DNA from: Rhabdophis nuchalis
Taxonomy: Eukaryota > Chordata > Lepidosauria > Squamata > Natricidae
NCBI GenBank assembly: GCA_039707465.1
Contig: CM077649.1
Location: 17,689,001 to 17,753,000 of the forward strand
Reading direction: 5' to 3'
Length of the DNA stretch: 64,000 nt
Below, piece by piece: positions 44,444 to 57,959 of this stretch (the stretch's first letter is position 1; each line of letters begins with the position of its first letter). The notes below the pieces were generated by a model. That model was not told where the DNA came from. It saw nothing but the letters and a program-made list of their open reading frames with translations, and ran no database searches. Both the position numbers and the translations under genes were made by a program.

Positions 44444-47400
44444 GTAAGCCTAAGGAGGAACCCGAGGGATGGCTGGTTTAAACTCTGGGCTCAGGAGATG
44501 CAGCTAAGGAATGGTTATATTGCCATTCACTTCGATATACCTTGGCATTGCGCTGCTTAGATTAAAACGCTGCAATCCCTGCCTGTCTTTCTTAACGGCA
44601 GGGCAGCATAATATCTGCAACCCAGAATTGAAATTTTGGTTGTTTTCTTGCAGACGTTTCGTTACCCCAACTAGGTAGCATCATTTCTGGTAGGGAGTAG
44701 AATACACATTTGGTCTCAATTTATAGTCTTAGTGCAAGGGTAGGGAACGTATGGCTCTTTTATGACTCATGGACTGCACTACCCAGAATTCCTGAGCCAG
44801 CCATGCTGGCTCAGGAATTCTGGGTAGTGAAGTCCATGAGTCATAAAAGAGCCATAAGTTCCCTACCCCTGGTCTAGTGGCTTGTCCTGGCAGTATTCTT
44901 GGGAATGGTCTTGGTACTTCTTTGGTTGGGCTGTTTACTGTTAGCTTGTTTGGCAATTCCTTGTTTGGGGCATTGTTTGTTTCTTGATTGTAGGTTTAAT
45001 GCTAATCTGAATATTAACTTTAGGCCAATAACAATATAATATTGTTATTGGTCTAATATTGATTTTATTCATAATATTTATGTCTGTGTGCTTGTTGATA
45101 GCTGATTGTTCCCTGTTTTGCCCATTGATTGTCTCTTTTGAATAGTATGTAGATGTTGTTTATATCTGCTTGTTGATGGCCAATTTGATGGCCCGAACTC
45201 TGACAAATTAGCTATTAGCAGGCACAAACAACATCTATATATCATTCAAAAGAGACAACCAAGACCAAAAGTGAACAAAAAGACTCGAATCTCCTCACTA
45301 GCAATCAACACCCAGATAAGCAGAGATTAACATCAAAATTAATATTAGATTAACAAGTTTAACATTTGGTTGGGATCAAAAAACAACCAAGATCACTCCC
45401 ACCAACACTGACAGGGAAAGCCACTAGAATATAAAATGAGAGTAAACCCCATTCTCTACTAGCACTGCTGATGTTGCCTAGTTTGGTAACAAAATGCCTC
45501 CAAGAAAACAATTTCAGACAGCATCAAGGACCCCTCATGTCCTTTTTAAATCTTGCGAGAACGGCTTCCTGAGCATGGAGATGGCTGTTTGCTTTAAATA
45601 ATTAGGGAAAGTTAGACAACCATTTGCATAGTATCAATATTTCCTCTGAAGGCTTGCATTTATAAAGTTTAACACTGCAATTTAAAAATGGATTCCATGA
45701 CTATAACATTGAGTTCAGTTTGTTTTATGTGGCTGGTGTCTTGCTTTTTGACCCTGGAGATTTTATAGCCTGACATTTCAAACTCTATGTTTCTTAAATT
45801 GAAGGGTATTTTCTTGATAATTGTTGGTAAGAAAAGCAGAGTTGGTAGGTCTGACATATTAGGAACAGTGTGCATTGTGTGTGGTAAGGTATTTGCACAG
45901 TGAAGTTAATAGAATCATTGTACATATTTATAAGGATTCAAATAATCATTTGATTATGTGATATGGCAGATATTAATGGCATGTGATATTGTCATTGCCT
46001 CATACATACACACACACATATCTCAAACTAGCCGGAACTTACTTCTCTTAAAAGTTTTAAGTTATTTTTGTTAGATTTTGAGTAAAGAAAATGCACTTTC
46101 ACAGATTCCAGAGATGTTTCTGAAATATTAATTATACGTCTTGCAGCAAGGAATATTTTTCCTTCATTAATTTTAGTCAAAATTCATAGAGCTTATTTTC
46201 ATATAAACGTATTAGCAAAGATGATATTAGACAATTAAAATATATTTTAACAAACATTTCTTCCCCCCCCCCCAGGGTTAATTTCCACTGCACCTATTCC
46301 TCAACTTTCAACAGCAGAAATTGCTCAAAGGCGCAATGATCTGTTCACAAAAGAGAAAGAAAGACAACTGTCTCTTAATCCACGGATTGAGAAAATTGAA
46401 GTAAAGCATGTGGGTAAATCGCATCCCGGTACCTTATTTATAATGAACAAAGGACTTTCCACTCCATACAGTTGTGCCATGCGTAAGTAATTGAAATGGT
46501 TCTTGTTAGGCTGAATAACAAATTGAAACATGTTTTATTTAAGAAGGGCTATGGTTTAATTAGTTATGCTTCTACAAATACATAATGTTTGGAAGTTAAA
46601 CTTACTCTAGTAAGTGTTCACTTGGGATCACCATTGATTCTGCTTCTTTAATAGGTTTCTTGGTTTCTACAGATCTGTTCTCTTCTTTGATACCTAATCT
46701 CTAGCAATTTGGAATCCTCAGTTTTGTTGAGTCAATTTCAGCTATGCCTGTTATTTCCCTATGAAGCATCATTAAATGAGAGAAATATTCCAAGTCATCA
46801 TGCTGTTTAGCAATGAATTATAACTTGATACAAAAGAGGCAAAAAATAAATATATCCTGGCTTCTTTCTGTTAACCAAAAAAGATTCTGATAGTGTCTCA
46901 TAGTAGGATTAAAACAAAGAAAAATAAGTAGAAATAGCAGATGGTTCAAGAAAACTATGGGTGAAACCTTGCTGCCTCTCTTAAACACAATTAGTTTTTA
47001 ACCTTAGGTATTACACAGGTGACTGTTGTTTCACTAATAAAATATGATTCTATGATTCTTTGAAGTTTAATTTTTATTTTACTTTGTTTGTCTTTTCCAG
47101 ATTTGAGTGAATGGTATTCTAAGAGATCTGTGCTTGCCCTTGTAGATGGGCAGCTCTGGGATATGTACAGACCTTTGACACATTCTTGTGAAATTCAGTT
47201 TCTTACTTTCAAAGATGAAGATGCAGAAGAAGTGAACAAAGTATGACAATACTGGATTCCTTGCTTTATATTGCTTTTATTAAACCTGAAGGACAAAAGG
47301 ATATATGGTGTAAATTTAGTTGAATGTAGATACAGGTAGTCTTTGCTTAACTTTGATAATTGGGACTGGAATTTCTGTCACTGAGTGATGCAGTAGTAAA

Positions 47401-49020
47401 GCACAATGTCATGTGACCACATCATTTAGTGATGGCAATCTTGTTTGTGGTTGTTATGTAAGGATCATGGGTTATTAAGCAAGGACATGCTGTGATTTTC
47501 TGCAAGCAAAGTCAAGGTAGAAGCAGGCAGGAAGCTGCAAGTCCTAGTTGTGACAAATCTTTCTTAAAGTACCTTGCAAGCAGGCCAGTAGGCAGGTGAG
47601 TGTTATGGAATATGGACAGGTGGGGGAGTGTTTAGGATGCTGTGATGGGAGTCCATCCAGGTAGAAGTTAAGTCTTGCAGCCTAGCATGGTTGCAGGGTG
47701 CCTATAGCCCAGTGCAAACATGGTCAGGTGTTCATATACTGCGGAGTGCAGATATAGTGGACATATTCTACAGAATATAAGATTTTCCAGATCTTTAACT
47801 CTGTAGCAGGGCTACTCATGAGGAAAACTGGAATATTGCAACTATCATAAGAATGAAATAATTGCTAATACCTGAAACACAATTGTGATTCTCTTGGCAC
47901 TGCTGTGGCAGCTAGAAATTCAATAACAGTATGCCATTCATTCAGCACCATTGAGGTCATAACTTAATAGCAACTTGTAGAGAAGTTGATTTAAACATTA
48001 TTTGAATATAATGATATTCTGTTTCTCTTATTATTCATCTTAAAGATTTTTCTTTTCCATATTTAAGTGAATGATATATTAAGAGATCTATTATAAAGCA
48101 CATAAAGGATAAAGTTTCATCTTTCTGACTTTCCACTAATTACGGATTTAAATAATACGAGTGGAGTATTTTTGATTCATAAAATAAATGGCATTCTTAT
48201 TCCTCAGGATAGTCAGAAACAGAATACAAAGCAAATATCTTTTATGTCTGGCTGCATTTTTAATTATATTTCCTGTCAAACATAACACTTCATAAACGAT
48301 GCATTGAGTTTTTTTAATTTTGCTTTTGAAACTTACACTGAACTGTCTTGATACAATTTGAATTAATAATCTATTGCAGGCTTATTGGCGTTCTTGTGCT
48401 ATGATTCTGGGCTGTGTTTTAGAACAAGCATTTAAAGATGAATATTCAGTTACTCTTGTTAAAGCTCCAGAAATACCAGGTAATATAACTCTCTGGAAAA
48501 GTATTACAATGAACATAGAAAATAATCTCTGTAATTTACACATTTCAAAAAATGTAGATATTATAGCATTTGGAGTGCATGCAAAATATTATCGTCTGAA
48601 CTCACTGGACGGTTACAAAGTTGAAGAAAATTATAATAGACAATTTACTAAATTACGAGTTTCAGTAGATGATTGTCAACTGTTTTTGTTCATCTAATTA
48701 TATAAATTTCTTATGATGGTAAATAGTTTAATTACTTTTTTCTGTGACGATAAAAGGTTTTTTCAGTTGGTCTTTATTTGAATTGTCCATATCCAAAACT
48801 GCCATGCTAAACAACACAATGCTGGAGAAAGCATACTACTTAAAATGATTTATTTGCCCGTGATCAATTCTCAATTGCATACTATAGCAGAACAGATAAA
48901 ATTCCTGTTTAAATAGAACAGAATTGCAGACATACTTTGAAAATTACTTTTAATATTCAAATTAATTCTGCAATTTGTTCAATTTATCTGAAAGGTTTTA
49001 CCCTATTGAACTAGAAGAAA

Positions 49021-49055
<35 letters not shown>

Positions 49056-51861
49056 GCTGATGTAATCAGGGAAGCCGGTTAGCTCAAGGCATAGAAAGGC
49101 TTGCCTGATATGCTGGAAAGTGCCGGTTCAAATCCCAGTAGAAGAAGTATGGCCAGCTGAAGAAGGCTAAAAAGCCCGAAATAGATCTATCCTGGTCTCT
49201 TAATTATTAAATCAGCCCTTAAAAATCTAACATATATATGTATATGTATATGTATTTTAGATTTTAAAGGGATGATTAATAAATAATAGACCAGGATGGA
49301 TCCATTTCGGGCTTATTAGCCCTCTTCAGCTGGCCATACTCCTTCTACTGGGGGGGGGGGGGGAGAGAGAGAGAGAGAGTTGTGTTATAACCCCAAAAAA
49401 GGGTTTGAATAAAAATCTGTCTTTTTTTATTCTTTTGAATAAAAAGAGAAGTTAAGACAGTGTTAGGTGATTTTTTTTGTGAAAAGGTTCCAAAGACATT
49501 CAGTTATTGACCAAATGTTTTTTTTTTGCCAGAGCAAGTGTCAATGCTGGAAGAAGACTTAAAAGTCTATCTTGATATTTGGACGCAATTCATTATTTTT
49601 GTTCAAAAGTGGGATGTATAAAACTTAATAATTAACTATGTAGCCATATTTAGATTTCATTTCATCCAGCATTTATTTGTTTTGATAATATCTTGTCTAA
49701 TGGAGAATTCCGAATAACCCAAAACCTTGTACCCTATGTTTGACAGTTTGTTTAATTAAGACATGCCTAATTATGGATTTAGAATTAATTGTATAGCCAC
49801 ACTTCTGGGAGGGAAAACTGATACTGTAACTATATGCTGATTCTCATTGACTTTGTTAAATATCTGATTTTCAATATTTTAAAATGTTGTCTTGCTATGT
49901 AGTGACATCTGGAGCGTTTTGCTATGATGTAATCTTGGATAGCAAACTTGATGCATGGACTCCAACTGAGGTAAGCTCAAACTGGTTTAATGGACAACTC
50001 AATATAACAATTCTATGAAAAGAATAATTGCTAAATGTAAAAATTGCAATGGGCATTTGTATCCACATAGAACTTTTTGTGTTTGTGCCCTGTGTTCTAT
50101 TTGCTCTTATTATGTAATAAAACATGATTTTGAACTACTGGAGAAATTCATTTTTAAAAAGTAATTTTAAATTATTTTATTCGATTTTATGGGTTAAGTT
50201 TTAATTTTTATAAATTTGTACAGAGGACTATTTAATTCGATTTTAGTTTATATGTATTGTTATGATTTTGATAATTTTAATTTTACCTGTACACCGCCCG
50301 GAGTCCCTTCGGGGAGAGGGGGCGGTCTAGAAATCTAATTAAATAAATAAATAAATAAATAAATAATAAATGTAGATGTTAAACTGCACTTCCTAGACTG
50401 CTGGACCAAGCCTCTAATACTTATTTGGGTTTCAAATGTCTATTTTTTAAAAATAAAATATATTTAAAATCTGCATATTGTGAGGAAATATTTAAATATT
50501 TTGTAAAAATTGATCTGAAAACAGAATGTATACAGAATTAGCACACAGGAAATTAATTAACCCAGATCAAAATCTAATATTGACTCTATCATCATCGGAG
50601 AAATGATGATAGAGTCAATATTAGATTTTGATCTGGATTCAGACCTTAATTCATATAATATTAAATTGTAAAATCTAGTCTGAAACTTCTTCAGCTCTGG
50701 TCTGGACATATTTAGTCTGGTCATATTTCTATTATAAAACTCTTTTCCTGCCATTGTTCCACCCTCTGGACAAGCAAGATAGGCAGCATATGTTTAATAA
50801 ACGATAATAATAAAAATAACATCAAACATCCATATATGTCTATCCCTGGTCCTTGGAAAGGACTACCAGTAGATAGGCAGACAAAAATACCTAACCTAGC
50901 TGGCTGAATATGCGACAAACCAATAATATTGATTGTAGGTCATGTACAAAAATGCAAGGAGGAAGATTCATTTTAAGCTCAGACTTGCCTTAATATAGTA
51001 GAAACATTTTTTAAAAGTATGGTGTATTAAAATATATAAATTGGATTTGGACAGCCTCACAAGCTTGCCCCTTTATTCCTCAAATATTTCTTATACTATT
51101 TGCTATAATTGCTAAAATTATTAATTCAGAAACTTCCTTCTGTGTTGCATTAGGGATGAAATGAAAGAAACACTTATGTGATATGTTTAAATAGATTAAG
51201 TCAAATAATTTTTTAGACTGCTGGGCAGATGGAGGACATTGAGATTTTTAAAGCTTAGATGAAAGGAGGAATAGTAAATATGAAATACGTTCCACTTTTT
51301 ATGCTTACTATATTCCTGCAAAGACAGAGCTAACTTAAATAGCTTAGCTTGAATAGTCTCCAGAATAATATTTAAAAAGTGCTCACCAAGAATTTAAAGT
51401 ACTTAAATTATCTGAACCTTTTTGTTTATCTATGTATTTAATCTCAGTATTTTTATCTCATTTTTGAAGGAAAATCTCCGTTCCCTTTCAAAAGATGCTT
51501 TCCGATTAATTCAGAAAGATTTGCCATTTGAAATGCTGGATGTTGATGCAAAAGTGGCACTTGAAATATTTGAGCATAACAAGTTAGTATTAACAACCTA
51601 TATGTCAGAGTTAAAATGTCATTCAGAAAAGATGTGGATCTGCATTCCCCTGCAGTCATGTATATAATCTGAAATTAGTGTTTCATTCAGAAGATCTATG
51701 ATATAATTTGAGATTAAAAAAATAAACAGGTCCTTATTCATTTACTTTTGGTTTTCATGTCTATTAATATGCTACTGTTAGCAAAAAGGAATATGGCTGA
51801 ACAATGTATAACTCCTCTTAAAACAAATAGCCATATATTGCACTTAACATATGTTGTATAT

Positions 51862-51957
<96 letters not shown>

Positions 51958-54900
51958 TGATTTATAAACCGCACCAATCTCCGTTGAGACGGACTCTGGG
52001 CGGTGCACAGGACATTAAAAATATACAATAATAAATAACATGTACAAAAGTAAAAAGAAATTAAATAATAAACCTGTGCTAAAAATCCCATTAAAAATTT
52101 GGCTAAGGCTCTATCATTCCTACATTAAATTCTATGCCAGTCCAGCTTGCTGAAAGAGGTGTGTCTTAAGTGAGCGGCAGAAGAGGGGAAGGTCCGTGAT
52201 AGTACGAATTTCGGGGGTGAGGTCGTTCCAGAGGGCAGGCCCTGCCACAGAGAAGGCCCTATTTCTGGGCGTCGCCAGCCGGCATTGGCTGGCAGTCAGC
52301 ACCCTGAGAAGGCCCTCTCTGTGGGAGCGAATCGGTCGATGGGAGGTATGTGGCAGGAGGTGGTCCCGCAAGTAACTAGGCCCCGAGCCATGGAGCGATT
52401 TGAAGATGGTAACAAGCACCTTGAAGCACACCCGGAAGGCCACCGGTAGCCAGTGGAGCTCGCGCAGGAGAGGTGTTACATGGGAACTTTGAGATGTTCC
52501 CGAAATCCCCCGCGTGGCCGCGTTCTGGACTAACTGGAGCCTCAGGATGCACCTCAAGGGGAGCCCCATGTAGAGAGCGTTGCAATAGTCAAGGCATTTA
52601 TTTTGTAATAGAGAATGCACATCATTTCACTTTAAAGAGTAATAACAAGAATGAGTAAAATGGAAAATATGTTTTCTATGGATTTAAATCCATCAACATT
52701 TATTGTATAAGAATAGGGTTCTGAAGTTTGAGGAACATTTCCACTAGAAGCAATGCTGGCAACAGTTAATAAAGGCCTGGTGGTGGGTGTAAAGAGAAAT
52801 TTTTGCAAAGAAAGAAAAAATATTCCTTAGCCCACTGTTACTAGAATTGGCATGTGGGAAGGAAAAATGACGTATGATTTAAAAAAACGGAAATAGCATG
52901 TATATATTTTTCTACCTGAATTTGCGGTTATTTTACATTAAACTCAGTAGGAAGTTTTGTTATGGACCTGTCTCTTTGTGTTTTAGGTTCAAACAGGATA
53001 TGGTTGAAGAAAGAGCTTCTCAAAATTCCAAAGGAATAGTTACAGTACACAGGTGAGCAGGCCTTTTTTTTTTTTTTAAATATTGCAAAAGTTTTATTGG
53101 TTTTTACAAATTTTCCCAAATAGGGTAAGGTAAGGTGATACAGAAACATTTTGAGAACTTTCACGTCGAGATCAGTGGCCCCTCCAGGGCTTCATAATAA
53201 AACATTGGTAATACATTTTTCAATAATACTACAAGGTGAAAATAAATGCATACATATAAATTCTAAATTCTCTACTGGCAATCATGTGCAAACATCCAGA
53301 TAAAAGGTTTTACAGTTTTAATAAAAAAGGCAAAGTCATTTTTTGGATCTAAGTCTCTTGGCAATTGTGTCTTCTTGTTCTCCTTCCTGGCCCCCAGTGG
53401 GCGGGGCCGTGGCCCCCTCTGCTCCCCCCCCCTGAATCTTCCCCCAGGATAGAGGCATGTTTTTTAAGAAAGGCTTCCGCCTCAGCAACTGTTTTAATCC
53501 TTACTCTTCCTCCTTCCCAGAACACCAACATCCCTTCTGGCATCGCCCACTTAAACCAAATCCCGTGGCTGAACAATTTTTTGGATAAGAAGGAATACTT
53601 CCTTCTCATCTCTCTAATCTTTTTTGGGATCTGCTTCAAGATAGCGACTTCCTTTTGTTGGTAAATTAACGGGCCCTCTCTCTGTGCCTTCAAAATTCCC
53701 TCCCTAGTCGACCTTCTAACAAATTTAATATGTATCTCTCTGGGTACTTCATTTATCCTAGCATATGTTGAATTTATTCTGTAAACTAGGTCAATGTCCC
53801 CCCTGATCTCATCTTTGGGTTTTTTTAAATAGTCTGCTAAAATTGTACTCATGAGATCAGGAAGGCATTCACCAGTTTCCTCCAAAATGTTCTGAAATCT
53901 TAAAAAATATGACATCCTTTCAAAATCCATCCTAGACATATGACCAGACAAATCTCCAATTTCACTGTTAACATTTTTCAGTTCTCCCTTTGCCCCAGCC
54001 AACCCCACCTCCAATTCCTCGGTCTTCTGTGTATTCTCCATCAATTTTTTCTGTGTTTCCAAAAGTTCAAGCTTAGAGCTGCAATGATCTTTCCTCAAGG
54101 CTTTAATTTCAAGCACCAAGGAGTGTAACACTTCTTCCATAGCTGTCATCCTTTGTTCCAATCCTGGATTTTCTGGTTGTTTTTTTGAAGCCATGGTGAG
54201 CTATTAAAGTCAGTGCCACTAAGATGGTGTTTTTTGGGTGCGGCCGCTGGAGCAAGTCAGGAGAAGAAAGTTCAAATCAAAGTTGCAACAAGTTGTAGAG
54301 CCCAGAAGAGAAGCAATTTTCACAGTCAATTGTTAAAACATAGAAGACACTCCAGGGAAGGAATCAATTAATCCCAAAAAATTTTTTCCATTAGTAGAGA
54401 GAGCTAGTCCCAGTCACAAAGAGATGTTGGTAATTTTCCATAAGAAATAGTCATTCAGGAACAAAGGGAAGCCATCTTCCACCGCCCAGTCTGGCAGCCA
54501 ACAGGAGAAAGTGGCAAGGGAACTTGTTTCAATAAAGCCGGACTTAGATACATTGTATGGAAACAAGCCGCAAAGCACTTTCACTTATTCCACAAAAATC
54601 CGGATGAGAAATATCCGCTTCCTCGCAACGAGGAGCCATTTCCAAACGCCGCTTTTATAAATCCGAGGGGGGGGGGTTAACAAACACCCCCCTCCACGTT
54701 TCTCTCAATCCAAGCCACCAGCAGAAAAAGATTTAAAGTCACTTACTCTCCACCTTGCAGCTCAAGCCCCGGCAAAGCCATCCGACCCGAGCGCTCCGTT
54801 CTCCAAATTCATTGTTCGTTACCGTCCTCCGTTGGCGAAGGGAACCAAGCCCCCCGCAGCATGTCTTCTTCCACCTAGACCGAAGACAAGGATTGTTCCC

Positions 54901-57889
54901 CAGCTGCCGCCAGGCTGAACCAGTCCAGGCAAGCCAGTCCTACGAAGGGCCCCCCCCCCAAAAAGGGGGGGCACCCCGCCCCGTTAGGGGCAGAAAAAAG
55001 AACAAAACGGCGGACGAGTCCCAGGACTCATCCGTCGCCGCCAGAAGCCGGAACCGGAAGTCGCCTTTTTTTTTTTAATAACTAGAAATCTTTCCCTCTG
55101 TGACCTTTACATTGAACCAGAAGTGAAATATTCTGACAATCATGGGGAGAATAAATAAGGAGGTAAGCATCTGAGCAATGTTTTAACAGTTCTGTGAGAA
55201 GAAAGTTGTGTCTTTGCTTTCTTTCTCTTTTTCTCTTCCTTTAAAGTTATGCCAAAGAAGAGACCAGTCATTCCTGACTCAACGGAATATATGATTTCTC
55301 TTTCATTATATTTCATTATAGTGAAAATCTACAAAAATGCATTATATTCAGTGACCCAAACCACTTTTAGAACTTGTGGAATTATCTTTTGTGTTTAGGG
55401 CGCATATTTTGCAAGGGATAAATAAGGCCTCAATCCTTTGTTCTGGAAGCCTCCAGTTGAAAATTATATGGTGTGAAGGAAATCTCAATTCGTGTGTGCA
55501 TCTAAATGCTGATGCTCCATTTAATATATTTTCATTCCATTTATTTATACTTTATTACTTATATTGGTATGTGCAATTCAATCAATCAATCAATCAATTT
55601 AATTTGTAGACCGCTCCCTCTCCCCAAAGGGACTCGAGGCAGTGCACAGGAAATTAAAAAGCATATAAACATAGACCCATTATAAATATATAAAATCGAA
55701 TTAAACAAACTATAACCCTGCGCTAAAAACCTAAAATCCTTAAAAACTAAACCCCTTAAAAACCCAATTAAAACAGTTTAAATATTCAGACTGAAGGCTG
55801 GCGAGGTAGATTAGGCCAAGCCGGCCTGATGGAAGAAGTGGGTCTTTCGCTTTTGGAGGAAGGAGCGGAGGTCCGTAGTTGTTCTGAGTTCGCGGGGTAG
55901 GTCATTCCAAAGAGTTGGGCCCACCACAGAGAAGGCCCTTCCCCTGGGCGTCGCCCGCTGCCATTGCCTAGTGGACGGCACCCGGAGTTTGCTCTGTTAT
56001 CTCAGTAGACAAGTCTATCACCACCTGAAAGCTATAATATATTTTAGAAATGTTGATTAACTGGCATTAAAAGACTTTATTTTAGCATTTCTAAATGGCA
56101 AAATATGTAGCAAAAATAAAGTTACAGGTTTAATGTTTCATTAATTTTTCAGCCAGAGACAAATTTATTATAGATCTTTAAAGACAGTTATTCCAGAAGA
56201 TTCAAGTGTTGTCAGAAAAATAGAAATTTAGGCCATGATTCTAAGCCATATTTGTGCAAAAATTCAAATAGGGAACACTTAAGAAATTTAGTCCATCTTC
56301 CAATTATTTATTCAGGTTCACTTCAACACATGCAATGAATGGTGAGCTTATCACCCCACTGGATAGGTAACAGATACACTTTTCATGCTATTATTAACTT
56401 ATTTTTTGTGTTTTGTTTTCAACCAGATTTGGTGATTTTGTAGACATTAGTGAAGGACCTCATATTTCAAGAACTAGCTTGTGTGATCAGTATGAAGTGA
56501 CAGCAGCTCATAATCTTCAAAGCAGCCAGTCTGAATTAAGAAGATTCCAAGGTATCTCTGTACCACATCATTTAAAGGTTAGTAATCTACTTACTAGTAC
56601 TTTTTGTTTAGGATAAGGAAGAGAATATAGACTTAGGGTGGTATGCAGTAAACAGCCTTCAAATTATTCATCCTAAATTCACTGGTGTTTCTCATGAGGC
56701 AGGAGAAAATATTTTACCCTTTTAAAAACTCCTGGGGAATTTTTGAGGTCTTTTTAAAAAAGTAAAATAAGTACCGTATTTTTCAGAGTATAAGACGCAG
56801 CTTTCTTCCTTTAAAAAGAGGCTGAAAATCTGGGTGCATCTTATACATCGAATACAGCATTTTTTGCCTCCTGAAACCCCACCCCTTTCACCAAAATTTA
56901 TTTATTTATTTTATTTATTTAAATTTATATCCCGCCCTTCTCCACAAAGGACCCAGGGCGGCGCACAGGAAATTTAAAAACATACAAAATACAATAAATA
57001 TAATTTAAAAAACTATTAAATAAACCTATCCTGCGCTAAAACCAAATTTTAAAAACCCAATTTAAAACTACCTAAAAGTCCCCATGGGAGGTTAGGCTAG
57101 GCCGGCTTGTTGGAACAAATATGTCTTAAGACATTGGCGGAAGAGGCGGAGGTCGGTGATGGTACGTAATTCAGGGGGTAGGTCATTCCAAAGGGCTGGG
57201 CCCGCCACAGAGAAGGCTCTTCCCCTGGGTGTCGCCAGTCGGCATTGTCCGGCCGACGGCACCCTGAGAAGGCCCTCTCTGTGGGAGCGTATCGGTCTAA
57301 GGGATGTATGGGGCAGGAGGCGGTCTCGCATATAACTAGGCCCCTTATAGAGGCTTCCAGAGAGCTCCTGGGGGATGGGGAGGGCAGAAATGAGCCTAGA
57401 ATGGGCCGTTTTTTGCCCCCCCCCAGCCCTCAGCAGCACTTTATAAGTCTCCATACGGCTATGCATGCAATTCTTTTGACCATAAAATGGCCCGTTTTCA
57501 TGAAAATGGGCTGTTTTTTGCTCATTTTGCCCCCCCCCGCAGCATTATGCAAGCTTTTTATTTGAAGAAAAACAGGCCCATTTTCACAAAAAACGGGCAG
57601 TTTTGGGGAGGTTTGCAGAGTGTAAAAAGGGTTCCCCCCCCTTTTGGAAAGCTGTTTAGTTAGAGTGGCTGATGAGAATTAGGTTGGTCAAGTGCTGTGC
57701 CTGCAGAAACAAAGCCTTAGGTGGTACAGCAATTTCATTCTCCAGCACATGGGTAAATACACCTGGAAACATCTACCTACCTACCTACCTACTCTCTCTT
57801 TCTCTCCCTACCTATCTACTGTATTTCTCTATTTCTCTCTCTCAATCCCTCTCCCTCCCTCACTATCTACACACACTCCCTCCCTACTG

Positions 57890-57959
<70 letters not shown>

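Larger units (their letters stand above)
49061..49345. repeat. Tail-to-tail pair of tRNA-headed hammerhead repeats
   Basis: The plus copy (about 49061-49235) has a tRNA-like head: A-box-like TTAGCTCAAGGC near 49079 and perfect B box GGTTCAAATCC at 49125-49135. A hammerhead motif and an AT-rich tail follow. The minus copy (about 49240-49345) has the hammerhead and the CCCAGTAGAAGG junction but its head is replaced by a G-tract. A GT microsatellite precedes (49022-49054). MRPL39 intron 4. Confidence 0.7.

Noticed and set aside
48374..48697. 107-codon frame starting before MRPL39 exon 4
   Set aside because: Only 48380-48479 is exon; the rest is intron read-through past a good GT donor.
51738..52091. 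Frames with KKER or FLSF repeats
   Set aside because: Translation of the TTTC microsatellite and the L2 tail.
54755..55078. 107-codon plus-strand frame in the ORF1-only element
   Set aside because: Antisense of the GC-rich 5' UTR; no family support.
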